This document shows, piece by piece, positions 1 to 8,125 of a stretch of 10,923 bases of DNA. This DNA comes from Bacteroidales bacterium (GTDB lineage Bacteria > Bacteroidota > Bacteroidia > Bacteroidales > UBA3824): the NCBI GenBank assembly GCA_017530465.1, contig JAFXMJ010000464.1, positions 1 through 10,923 of the forward strand, written 5' to 3'. Under the pieces are notes generated by a model. That model saw nothing but the letters and a program-made list of their open reading frames with translations, was not told the DNA's origin and ran no database searches. Both the position numbers and the translations under genes were made by a program. Numbering within the stretch: position 1 is the stretch's first letter; the number at the start of each line of letters is the position of its first letter.

Positions 1-89
1 GTATTATTATTTACATCTTTACTGCCACCACCACAAGCGGCAATAGTGTATAACACAATTAGCAAAATATAATGTAAAATTATTTTCAT
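1..89 (-). CDS. Lipoprotein of unknown function, N-terminal fragment (gene runs off the window)
   Basis: Reading leftward from an ATG at 87-89 gives 29 open codons up to the window edge. The product starts with one Lys, then a hydrophobic stretch (about residues 3-18), then the lipobox I16-A17-A18-C19, followed by Gly-Gly-Gly-Ser-Lys-Asp. This is a type II (lipoprotein) signal peptide, so the mature protein should be lipidated on C19 and anchored in the envelope. The Gly/Ser/Lys/Asp after the Cys does not decide between inner face and surface. A TAnnTTTG match lies 21 bases upstream of the start. Nothing of the mature domain is visible, so no function is offered. It is divergent from the GH95 lipoprotein gene, and the two could share regulation. 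Confidence 0.72.
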   Translation of the reverse strand, partial: MKIILHYILLIVLYTIAACGGGSKDVNNN

Positions 90-109
90 AGACATTAATT
101 TTTGTTTGA

Positions 110-117
110 CAAATATA
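110..117 (-). promoter_or_regulatory. Candidate -7 element for the leftward lipoprotein gene
   Basis: On the minus strand this octamer reads TATATTTG, a full match to the Bacteroidota -7 consensus TAnnTTTG, about 20 bases before the ATG at 89. The expected -33 TTTG about 19 bases further upstream is not clear: only a T-rich stretch (137-147) is there. The element overlaps a small inverted repeat, TTTGT-TTG-ACAAA (101-113). The motif match is seen; promoter function is inferred. Confidence 0.45.
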
Positions 118-131
118 ATTGAAATTTTCGG

Positions 132-162
132 ATTGGCGGAAAAAAAATTTTTATTATTTTTG
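132..162 (+). promoter_or_regulatory. Candidate promoter of the GH95 gene
   Basis: TATTTTTG at 155-162 matches the Bacteroidota -7 consensus TAnnTTTG. Nineteen bases upstream is ATTG (132-135), one base off the -33 TTTG. Transcription would start near 167-170, giving a leader of about 18 bases before the ATG at 187. The leader is A-rich and has no Shine-Dalgarno sequence, as is usual in this phylum. Confidence 0.5.
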
Positions 163-186
163 TAGCAAACAAAATCCAATTACAAA

Positions 187-2469
187 ATGAGAAAATTTAC
201 ATTGCTACTTTGTATCGCAACTCTGATTGGTTGCGCAGACACCAAAAACACCGAAACCGCTGACACACTGAATATTACATTCAGCACACCCGCCGAAATG
301 TGGGAGGAAACCTTGCCCCTCGGCAACGGCTCACTTGGCGCGATGCCCGACGGCGGAATCACCAAAGAAACACTCGTTCTCAACGAAGAAACGATGTGGA
401 GCGGCTGCGAATGGGACGCTTCCAACCCCGACGCGCTCAAATTCCTGCCCGAAATCCGCAAAAAACTCATCGAAGGCGACAACCTCGCCGCACAAGACCT
501 TATGCAACAGCATTTTACGTGTACGGGCAATGGCGGCGAAAATCCTAAATATGGCTGTTACCAGACGCTCGGAAAGTTTGTGATTGACTTTTCGGAAATG
601 TTTGGCACGGATACGGCTTTTACGGATTACAACCGATATTTGTCGCTCAACAATGCCGTTGCAAACACTTCATTCTCATTCAATTACAACGGCAAGCCCG
701 CAAAATTCCACCGCGAATATTTTGTGTCGATTCCGCAAAATGTAATTGTCATCAAATTGGAAACCGAAAACGCGCCGCTCAAATTTTCGATGGACTTTCA
801 GCGGGGAAACAGTCGCACAGATTTCAGCAAAACGGATTCCACGATGGTGATGCAAGGCATCCTCGACAGCGGCGACGAACAGAAGGACGGCGTCAGGTTC
901 TACACAAAAGCAAAAATCATCAAACAATCTAAAAACCAAGCCGTTATAATGATTGCAGCCGCGACAGATTACAAAAAAATCATCGACAATCAAGAGCATA
1001 AAGATTTTGCAACAATACAAAATAATGTGCAAAAATCATTGGACGATGCGGCAAAAATCGATTATGACAACCTGAAAAACTCACACATCTGCGAATACAA
1101 AAAATATTTTGACCGCGTGGAGGTGGCAATCGACAATTCCGAAACCCAATCCGCCGACTCCGCCGCGTTGTACTTGCAGTTTGGACGTTACTTGTTTATA
1201 TGTTCGAGCGTCAATGCAACTTTGCCGCCCAATTTGCAGGGAATTTGGGCTGACGCTCTCCACACGGCTTGGAACGGTGATTACCACCTGAATATCAACG
1301 TACAAATGAACCATTGGCCTATGGAACCGGGCAACCTCAGCGACCTTTCGGAACCAATCACTCGTTACGTGGAAGGCATTGTGCCGTCGGGCGAACAGAC
1401 CGCCAAAACTTTCTATGGCACAGGCGGTTGGGCGGGACACGTATTGGCTAATGCGTGGCATTTTACCGCGCCAGCCGAAAACCCCACTTGGGGTGCAACT
1501 TTCACCGGCGGCGCGTGGATTGCGTTGCAACTTTGGGAGCATTATCAGTTTACAAAAGATAAAGCATACTTGACGCGAGTTTACCCGATTTTGAAGGGTG
1601 CGGCGGAGTTTTTGAGAGCCAATCTCTTTGAATATCAAGGTTTTCTCGTAACAGGTCCAAGCACCTCGCCCGAAAACGCATTTTTGAAGGACGGCAAACG
1701 TTGTTGCGTATGTGCAGGGCCTGTGATGGACACACAAATTTGTCAGGAAATTTTTGGCGCGGTGTGCGAGGCTGCGGAAGTTTTAGGTATTGACGGTGAT
1801 TACATTAACACTCTAAAAAATACCGCATTACGATTGCCGCCGATGAAAATTTCGCCCAAAGGTTATTTGCAAGAATGGATGGAAGATTACGAGGAAATAG
1901 AGCCGACTCACAGACACGTGAGCCATTTGTTTGGGCTTTATCCAGGCACAACCATCAACACGCCCGAACTCTACGAGGCTGCGCGTCAGACCCTGCAACG
2001 TCGCGGCGACGAAGGCACAGGCTGGTCGAGGGCGTGGAAAATCAATTTTTGGGCGCGTCTTGGCGACGGCAACCACGCTTACAAATTGTTTAAAAACCTG
2101 ATGCACCCCGTAACCACCACCAAATGCGCCCCCGACCAATGGGGCAACACAGTTTCGTATTCAGGCTCAGGCGCGGGAACTTTCAAAAATATGTTTTGCT
2201 CGCATCCACCGTTCCAGATAGACGGCAATTTTGGCGGCAGCGCGGGATTGATGGAGATGCTTTTGCAGAGCCACGAAGTCAAGGCAAACGGCACACGCAT
2301 CATCAAAATACTACCCGCAATCCCCGACTGTTGGCAGAGCGGACATTTCAAGGGACTCCGTGCGCGTGGCGGAATCACGGTGGATTGCGAATGGAAGGAT
2401 GGGAAAATAGTTTCTACAAATATCGACAATCCACTAAATGAAAAGATTGAGGTAGTGCAAGGTCGCTAA
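187..2469 (+). CDS. GH95 family glycoside hydrolase (alpha-L-fucosidase / alpha-L-galactosidase type), lipoprotein
   Basis: The 760-residue product begins with a lipoprotein signal peptide ending in lipobox L13-I14-G15-C16, so it is membrane-anchored in the periplasm or at the cell surface. An N-terminal beta-sandwich (about 28-260) carries the family motifs LPLGNGSLGAM (43-53) and LNEETMWSG (65-73). A helical linker leads into the (alpha/alpha)6 barrel (about 320-680) and a short C-terminal beta domain. Expected catalytic residues are present: N369 and N371 in HLNINVQMNHW (the Asn pair that assists the base), E496 in SPEN (acid), and D679 in DGNFGG. THRHVSHLFGLYPG follows from T574. The family uses an inverting mechanism on alpha-1,2-L-fucosyl linkages, and some members prefer L-galactose; the sequence does not settle which. 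The usual linker just before the barrel (the PTDERL region) is missing, and three Cys (506, 507, 509) follow the catalytic Glu. The gene stands alone on its strand and converges with the downstream TBDR gene. The start is fixed by the signal peptide. Confidence 0.95.
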   Translation: MRKFTLLLCIATLIGCADTKNTETADTLNITFSTPAEMWEETLPLGNGSLGAMPDGGITKETLVLNEETMWSGCEWDASNPDALKFLPEIRKKLIEGDNLAAQDLMQQHFTCTGNGGENPKYGCYQTLGKFVIDFSEMFGTDTAFTDYNRYLSLNNAVANTSFSFNYNGKPAKFHREYFVSIPQNVIVIKLETENAPLKFSMDFQRGNSRTDFSKTDSTMVMQGILDSGDEQKDGVRFYTKAKIIKQSKNQAVIMIAAATDYKKIIDNQEHKDFATIQNNVQKSLDDAAKIDYDNLKNSHICEYKKYFDRVEVAIDNSETQSADSAALYLQFGRYLFICSSVNATLPPNLQGIWADALHTAWNGDYHLNINVQMNHWPMEPGNLSDLSEPITRYVEGIVPSGEQTAKTFYGTGGWAGHVLANAWHFTAPAENPTWGATFTGGAWIALQLWEHYQFTKDKAYLTRVYPILKGAAEFLRANLFEYQGFLVTGPSTSPENAFLKDGKRCCVCAGPVMDTQICQEIFGAVCEAAEVLGIDGDYINTLKNTALRLPPMKISPKGYLQEWMEDYEEIEPTHRHVSHLFGLYPGTTINTPELYEAARQTLQRRGDEGTGWSRAWKINFWARLGDGNHAYKLFKNLMHPVTTTKCAPDQWGNTVSYSGSGAGTFKNMFCSHPPFQIDGNFGGSAGLMEMLLQSHEVKANGTRIIKILPAIPDCWQSGHFKGLRARGGITVDCEWKDGKIVSTNIDNPLNEKIEVVQGR

Positions 2470-2499
2470 TCGGGCTTCATTGGAGTTTCAATTTCCCCC

Positions 2500-5313
2500 C
2501 TACCTAAACTTCACCGCCACTTTGACGCCGAAATTGGCTGGCGCACCCGCCACAAATGTCGGGAAACCAATCACTTCGCCGGCGTTGCCAGCGTCGATAA
2601 GGTATTCGGTGTCGGTGATGTTTTTGCCCCAAAGGCCAAAATCGTATTCCATCCTGTTTTTGGTAAACTTGATGCCGAGCGTGGCGTTGATGATGCTGTA
2701 AGCGTCCTGAGAGATGTCCTCCTTGTTGCTGTCCTCAAAATAATGCTTGCTCTTGGAGGAATAATTTGGGCGGAAATACATCACCATCCTATCCCTGACA
2801 GGCAATATGAGTTCGCCGCCAAAATCAAATGCGTGTTCGGGGCTAAGGCGGAAACTATGACCGGCGAGTTCGAGCGGGTTGCCGTCCTCGTCCTTGTCGG
2901 CGAATTTGCCATTGAAGTAAGTATAATCGGCAAATACAGATATATAACGATTGAAGCTATACCTCAGCGACGTTTCCGCGCCGAAGCAATTGGCGATGCC
3001 CTTGTCGTTGTTGCGATATTCGCGTGCGCCATTCTCGGCAGTGTATGCCGCGCTGCTCTGGAAATGCAGCCACTTGTAATAATACACCGACGCGGCATAC
3101 GACAATGTGTTTTTCAAGACGTTGCCCTTGACGCCAAGCTCAAAATTATAAATCTCCTCGGGACGGAGCTTTACGGGCGAATCGGGCGAATAATTGAAAT
3201 AAACCACGCCCGGACGACGACCTTTGGAAACCGACAGAAAAACGTTGTTGCTCCTGTCCATCATATAATTGAGCACAAGACGACCAACCCAAGAAAAATT
3301 GTCGCCTTCCACCCAACAGGTCTTGCCGCCCGAATTTTCATACACCATAGTGCCAACAATTGGAGCAGTCATCGACGCCGAATTGTAGCCCGACCTCTGC
3401 TTTTCGTATGTGGTGCGCAGACCAATAGTCAGGTAGAGATTTTTGACAATATTCCAATTGACATCGGCAAAAATATCGGTCTCAAAGTTGTGCGAATAGT
3501 TGGTGTGCTCCTCCACGTATGACGGCTCCAAGTAGAGGTCGGAGAATTGCTTCAAGTCAGAGAGGCCGCTTTCGATGTCCATCATACCAACCACCTGCTC
3601 GGCTGACATTCCATTGAGCAGCACCGACACCATAGGATTGGACTCAATCATCTGATTAAGAGTACCGACCAACACGCCGCTCACGGTATTTTTGGTGTCG
3701 TTGAAGAAATCGGGTGTGCGATCCCACTGGCTATCCTTGAACCAATTGTCGAGATTTGCTGACATTGCCGTCTGTATCTGACCATAGACCGCATCACTAA
3801 ACCCATCGAGAGCCTGCGAAATCATATCGGCATATTCGGCGGGATAGCTTGCAAGCAATTGCTGCTTGAATGCACCGATGCCGCTCTTGACGCCCTCCGA
3901 CACCTGCAATGGCAAATCTTGCATCGATGCCTTCATCGACGGAGCGACACTCATAGGGAACAGCAGGCGAAGGTCGGAGCACAGGTACATATAATGCTCG
4001 CAATATTCGTACATTGCGCCCACTCCAACAAATCCGCTCAGCTTGGTGCCGCGATTCCAATTGAGCCTAAATTCCTCGCTAAACTGCATCAACCTCGACT
4101 TTTCGCGAGCGTCGAGCACGTGCAAATATGTGCCGTCGGCGTCAAAATATTCGTCGGCGTATCCGCCACGCGCCCCGATGGTGTTGGAGATATTGAAATT
4201 GCCGCCAAGATTGCGTTCATATTCCAAAGTGAGGCCGCCGAGATGACGCACCAATCCCAAATGCGAGCCGCCATTGAGGTATGCGGCGGTGAATGGCGAT
4301 GTGTCGCCGCCCTTGGGTGCAATCCTCATCGACTTGAAAGATACGCCCGGAGCATTATCGTTTTGATAATCAAGGATAAGATTCAGGGACGAAACATCCG
4401 TCTTGTTGATGCTGAGGGTGTTGCGGAGGGCAATTGCATTTTTGCCGTTGAGCCTGCCGCCAGCAAGGTTGTTGATATAGCCATCGTGATAATCATAACT
4501 AAATGCAAACCTATTTGCCACACTGCTATTGATTGGCGTATTGATGTAACCCTGTGCGCCGCGCTGATTGAAGCCGCCATAATTGAGCCTCAAATTTGCC
4601 GAAAAATAATCCTCGGGGTGCTTGGTGATGAACCTCACCGCGCCAATCTCCGCGCCGCGTCCAAAGAGCGTTCCCTGTGGGCCTCTTACGACCTCAATGC
4701 GCTCCATATCAAATGGTTCCATTGCCGAGACCTGCTCACGCGAAAACGAAACACCATTGAGGAACACGGAAATCCTCGGCTGGAAAAAACTCTCCATACC
4801 ATCGGACGTAACGCCACGGATGGAGTAGCCCGCCTTGTTTTGACCCTGGATGATATTATTAAACCCTGCCACAAAACAACTGATTTCGTCTATCTGCGTG
4901 GCATAAAGCTCGTCGAGACGGTTTTGGTCGATGGCTGTGACGGCTATCGGCACTTCGATGCTCGACTGCAACCTCTTCTGGGTACTTACCACAATGTCGT
5001 CGAAGGTGTTGGTCTGTTCCACCTCAAAAATAACGTCGTGAGTGTTGCCTGTCGGCAGGAAAAATTGGTCGTTGAATCCTACGTACTGAATCTCCACTGT
5101 GTCGTTTTCGTGTCCTTGTGGAATCATAAGCGTGTAAGAGCCGTCGGATTTGGAAAGGGTCATCACAGACGCACCCTTCACCCTTACGGACGCGCCGATG
5201 AGCGGCTGGTGGTTGTTGTCATAGACACGGCCGGAGATTGTTTTCTGAGGGAAGGCAATGCCCGCCGTCGCCGCCAATATTATCGTCAATAGTATCTTAA
5301 TCAATCGGTTCAT
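2500..5313 (-). CDS. TonB-dependent outer-membrane receptor with CarboxypepD_reg-like domain and large helical insert
   Basis: This 937-residue product starts with a Sec signal peptide (about 1-23, ending FPQ). A CarboxypepD_reg-like beta domain follows (about 24-103: SGRVYDNNHQPLIGASVRVKG), then a TonB-box-like FDDIVVST (104-111). The plug (about 118-235) includes RGPQGTLFGRG and ITKHPED. A 22-strand-type barrel fills the rest. TBDRs bind a substrate outside the cell and import it across the outer membrane with energy from TonB-ExbBD. Adjacent SusD is absent and the protein is not a canonical SusC, so the ligand is unknown (siderophore, cofactor, oligosaccharide or peptide are all possible). 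About 150 residues (452-600) are predicted helical, Met-rich and lie inside the barrel, preceded by C438-X6-C445. The C-terminus is VKFR, with the usual aromatic residue one position from the end. It is last in the minus-strand block, 44 bp after the phosphatase gene, with no -7 match in the gap. Confidence 0.93.
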   Translation of the reverse strand: MNRLIKILLTIILAATAGIAFPQKTISGRVYDNNHQPLIGASVRVKGASVMTLSKSDGSYTLMIPQGHENDTVEIQYVGFNDQFFLPTGNTHDVIFEVEQTNTFDDIVVSTQKRLQSSIEVPIAVTAIDQNRLDELYATQIDEISCFVAGFNNIIQGQNKAGYSIRGVTSDGMESFFQPRISVFLNGVSFSREQVSAMEPFDMERIEVVRGPQGTLFGRGAEIGAVRFITKHPEDYFSANLRLNYGGFNQRGAQGYINTPINSSVANRFAFSYDYHDGYINNLAGGRLNGKNAIALRNTLSINKTDVSSLNLILDYQNDNAPGVSFKSMRIAPKGGDTSPFTAAYLNGGSHLGLVRHLGGLTLEYERNLGGNFNISNTIGARGGYADEYFDADGTYLHVLDAREKSRLMQFSEEFRLNWNRGTKLSGFVGVGAMYEYCEHYMYLCSDLRLLFPMSVAPSMKASMQDLPLQVSEGVKSGIGAFKQQLLASYPAEYADMISQALDGFSDAVYGQIQTAMSANLDNWFKDSQWDRTPDFFNDTKNTVSGVLVGTLNQMIESNPMVSVLLNGMSAEQVVGMMDIESGLSDLKQFSDLYLEPSYVEEHTNYSHNFETDIFADVNWNIVKNLYLTIGLRTTYEKQRSGYNSASMTAPIVGTMVYENSGGKTCWVEGDNFSWVGRLVLNYMMDRSNNVFLSVSKGRRPGVVYFNYSPDSPVKLRPEEIYNFELGVKGNVLKNTLSYAASVYYYKWLHFQSSAAYTAENGAREYRNNDKGIANCFGAETSLRYSFNRYISVFADYTYFNGKFADKDEDGNPLELAGHSFRLSPEHAFDFGGELILPVRDRMVMYFRPNYSSKSKHYFEDSNKEDISQDAYSIINATLGIKFTKNRMEYDFGLWGKNITDTEYLIDAGNAGEVIGFPTFVAGAPANFGVKVAVKFR

Positions 5314-5357
5314 TCTCGTTGTTATTAGTTAGGGTGTTTCTATAAAAAACCGCACCG

Positions 5358-8087
5358 TCAGTCAATCTTCAAGCCCAGGACAATGATGTCGTCGAGCTGC
5401 GGGTACTGGTCGGCAATCCAATTTTCGTGGGTCTCTATCACCTTGTCGCACTGCTCCGACATTGGCAATTGGCATATATCAGACAGCATTTTGCTAAAAT
5501 TGGAGGTGAGGAATTTGCGACCGTCTGTGCCACCAAACTGGTCGATAAAACCGTCGGAAGTCAGGTAAATGCGGTCGCCGTGACGCAGCTGCGCGGTCTT
5601 GACGGTGAAACTTTTTTCTTCGCAGATATGGATACCAATCGGCATCCTGTCGGCGGGCAGAATGTGCAGCCTATCAAATCCGTCGGGAGTCTCATTTACA
5701 AACTCGTGCCGCGCCATCTCCTGACGGGCGAGGTCTTCCTCGTCCTTCGGATAATGCGACACAAGGTAGCCGTTGTTGTTGGCGCCGGCAAATTCCATCA
5801 CCAAAGTTTCAGTATTGATTTTGACGAGCGACAAGTCCATACCGTCCTTATTTTTGGCGTGGATGCTGTCTTGATGGAGAGCACGCTTGACCTCGGAGCG
5901 CATATCGTTGAGTATCTGCGCGGGGGCGAATATCCTCCTCTCGTTGACAATCTTATTGAACAGCGACATACCGAGCATACTCATAAACGCGCCCGGCACG
6001 CCGTGTCCTGTACAATCGGCTGCCACGGCAATCACAGTGTCTTCCTCGTGGAAAAACCAATAGAAATCGCCGCTCACAATCTCCTTCGGGCGGTAAAACA
6101 TAAAATGCTCTATATTGTAATCCGCTAAGAAATCGGGCATAGAACTCACAGCCTGCTGTATGCGCTGCGCATATACGATACTGTCGGTGATTGACTTGTT
6201 TTTTGCCTCGATGATTTCCTTCTGCTGCGAAAGCTCATTGTTGATGTTCATAATCTCGTCATTCGCCATTTGGAGGTTTTCCTTCTGGATGCTGATTTCC
6301 TCGTTCTTGTGCATCAGGTCGGCATTTTTGTTGATGATTTCCTCCTTCTGCTCGTTGAGGATGCGGTTCTTTTTCCTTACGATGATGAAGATGATGATGA
6401 ACACCACCAAAATGACTCCAAACAAGGCAAAAATCAGTTTGTAAATTCTTTTATCTTTTTGTTCGTTTTGTAATTCGAGAATCTGTTTTTGCTTCTGGGA
6501 CTCCAATTCATTGATTTTCTTCTGGTCTTCCAACTCCTTGTTGCGCTGCTCTTGGAGTTTAAGGGCGTCTTCGGCTTGCTGAGCCTTCAAGTCGCTGATA
6601 GCCTTTTCACGGCGAGCTGCTTCCGCCTGCTGCTGCGTCAGCAAGAGGGTCTGCTGCATACGGTCTTGTTCCATCTGTTTTATTTCGAGGTCTTTGGCAA
6701 GCAGTTCGTTTTCCTTCTGACGGGTGTCGGCGAGGAGTTGGAGCTGACGGTTGGTAAGTTCGCTGATTTCGGCATCCACCATCTGTTCCGAAAAATCTTT
6801 TTCGGCGTCTTCCATCTTCCTAAGATCCTCGTTGATTTCGCGGTCGGACATCATCTTCTGCACTTGCGCCGAATCTCTGAGGCTCAGGTAGTTTTGATAT
6901 ACTTCCAATGCCTTGTCATAATCGCCCGACGCTTGGAGCAATTGATTGTATGTCTGGTAGGCGTCGCCCCTCAGCTGTGCATCACCCGTACTCTCGGCGG
7001 CTGTCAAAGCCTCCTTGCACCAAATGTCAGCATTGTGGAGGTCGCGTTTTTTGAGGCAAAGGAGCGCGAGGATATTGGTAATCTGCGAATATTCGGCGGT
7101 CTGATTGTTGTTTTTGCGAAGTTCGGCGGCTTTTTCGAGGTATTCGTAAGCCTCCTTGGCATTGCCCATATTTTGATAACACAATCCAATGTTGCTGTAC
7201 GTACCGGCAATCTGGTCGTCGGTTGCGTTTTCAAAAATATCCAATGAATTGAGCTGCTTGAAAATCTTGATGGCCTCATTGGGATTGCCGCCACGGGTCT
7301 GGCAGTAAGCGATGTTGTTGAGGGCGTTGAGTGCGGCGGGCGTATCGCCGTCGGTGGCGCATATATCGTAGAGTTTTTTGTTGATTGATAATGCCTTGTC
7401 GTATTGCCCGAGCTTTTGGTAAATGTCGGCGAGGCGTTTCAACGTCTGTTTTTGCGCATTGATGTCGCCGTCCTCCTCGTTGAAACGGAGAATGTCTTCA
7501 AAATATTTGGCTGATTTGGCATATTCGCCTGTCACATACGAACATATAGCGAGATGCCAGGTGGTCTGTTTTACCTTGTCAGGCACGCCCTCCTCCTTGT
7601 AGGTGTCATACGCCTTTGTGAAAAATTCGCCGGCCTTTGCGTAATGTTGACGACCAAAATACAGAAGTCCCATCTCGGTATCAATATCGGCGGCGGCTAT
7701 CGTGCCTTCCATCGTTTTCTTGTCCAACGCACTATTAGCGGCTATATAATAATAAAGTGCCAACTCCGCCTCATCTATTTTTGTGTTGGTGCGGGCAAGG
7801 AGGAGGTTGTCGTCGTAAATGATGTCCTTGCGGTCGCACTGACGCGCATTGATGAGAGATTTTTCGGCGTAAGTGATTGCCTTTTCGTATTCTTCGGCGG
7901 AGAGATAACGGTAAGCCGCCTGATTGAAAAGCGATGCTGCAATTTCCTTGTCGCTTTCTTTTTTTGCAACATCTACGATGCTATCGGCTCGTGACAACAA
8001 CTCCTCAGCAGTCTGCGCACGAAGCTCCGCGCCCGCACAAACCGCCACGGTCATAATCAAAATTGCTGTCCACCTTTTTAGCATCAT
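5358..8087 (-). CDS. TPR / transmembrane / coiled-coil / SpoIIE-type PP2C serine phosphatase
   Basis: This 909-residue protein has a signal peptide (about 1-25) and around nine TPR-like helix pairs (about 50-420; clear ones include GEYAKSAKYFEDILRF and GQYDKALSINKKLYDI). A charged coiled coil (about 425-545) precedes one transmembrane helix (about 551-570, very Ile/Val/Phe-rich, followed by RKK). A second coiled coil (about 573-640) leads to a SpoIIE/PP2C phosphatase domain (about 645-909). Putative metal-binding acidic residues are present: D674 in SGDFYW, D691 in DCTGHGVPGAFMS, D845 in TSDGFID, and D899-D900 near the C-terminus, so the enzyme looks intact. The topology puts TPRs in the periplasm and the Mn/Mg-dependent Ser/Thr phosphatase in the cytoplasm. 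Family members usually act on anti-sigma-antagonist (STAS) proteins, but no such partner is nearby. The gene sits between two TBDR genes with gaps of 38 and 44 bp. ATGATG allows a start one codon later (8084). Confidence 0.93.
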   Translation of the reverse strand: MMLKRWTAILIMTVAVCAGAELRAQTAEELLSRADSIVDVAKKESDKEIAASLFNQAAYRYLSAEEYEKAITYAEKSLINARQCDRKDIIYDDNLLLARTNTKIDEAELALYYYIAANSALDKKTMEGTIAAADIDTEMGLLYFGRQHYAKAGEFFTKAYDTYKEEGVPDKVKQTTWHLAICSYVTGEYAKSAKYFEDILRFNEEDGDINAQKQTLKRLADIYQKLGQYDKALSINKKLYDICATDGDTPAALNALNNIAYCQTRGGNPNEAIKIFKQLNSLDIFENATDDQIAGTYSNIGLCYQNMGNAKEAYEYLEKAAELRKNNNQTAEYSQITNILALLCLKKRDLHNADIWCKEALTAAESTGDAQLRGDAYQTYNQLLQASGDYDKALEVYQNYLSLRDSAQVQKMMSDREINEDLRKMEDAEKDFSEQMVDAEISELTNRQLQLLADTRQKENELLAKDLEIKQMEQDRMQQTLLLTQQQAEAARREKAISDLKAQQAEDALKLQEQRNKELEDQKKINELESQKQKQILELQNEQKDKRIYKLIFALFGVILVVFIIIFIIVRKKNRILNEQKEEIINKNADLMHKNEEISIQKENLQMANDEIMNINNELSQQKEIIEAKNKSITDSIVYAQRIQQAVSSMPDFLADYNIEHFMFYRPKEIVSGDFYWFFHEEDTVIAVAADCTGHGVPGAFMSMLGMSLFNKIVNERRIFAPAQILNDMRSEVKRALHQDSIHAKNKDGMDLSLVKINTETLVMEFAGANNNGYLVSHYPKDEEDLARQEMARHEFVNETPDGFDRLHILPADRMPIGIHICEEKSFTVKTAQLRHGDRIYLTSDGFIDQFGGTDGRKFLTSNFSKMLSDICQLPMSEQCDKVIETHENWIADQYPQLDDIIVLGLKID

Positions 8088-8101
8088 ATATTTTCAATCA
8101 T
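8084..8101 (-). other. Five-codon upstream ORF overlapping the phosphatase start
   Basis: On the minus strand an ATG at 8101 opens a five-codon frame (Met-Ile-Glu-Asn-Ile) whose TGA stop (8084-8086) overlaps the ATG of the phosphatase gene (8085-8087). GGAG lies about six bases before this small frame, whereas the phosphatase ATG has no purine-rich site at normal distance. This could couple translation to termination of the small frame, or could be chance in A/T-rich DNA. Shine-Dalgarno use is weak in Bacteroidota, so confidence is low. Confidence 0.18.
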
Positions 8102-8125
8102 TTAATCTCCAATAGCTCCCCTCTC

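Noticed and set aside
1081..1737. Minus-strand frame of 218 codons within the GH95 gene
   Set aside because: It lies opposite the catalytic barrel of a well-supported enzyme and shows no domain features.
2470..2499. Possible bidirectional terminator between the convergent GH95 and TBDR genes
   Set aside because: Only ATTGG-AGTT-TCAAT (2479-2492) can pair, about five pairs with a wobble, and neither direction has a proper T-tract after a GC-rich stem.
2743..3522. Plus-strand frame of 259 codons within the second TBDR
   Set aside because: Antisense shadow; composition is unlike the real proteins and there is no promoter-like motif before it.
3859..5292. Long plus-strand open frame (477 codons) opposite the second TBDR
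   Set aside because: It is antisense to a strongly supported TBDR. Its translation has no recognisable domain and is rich in Cys, His and Arg, as expected from a mirrored coding frame.
5344..5362. Weak hairpin and T-run after the phosphatase stop (minus strand)
   Set aside because: The stem is about four pairs with one wobble (ACTG/CGGT) ahead of six T. It is too weak to call a terminator, though partial attenuation before the last TBDR cannot be excluded.
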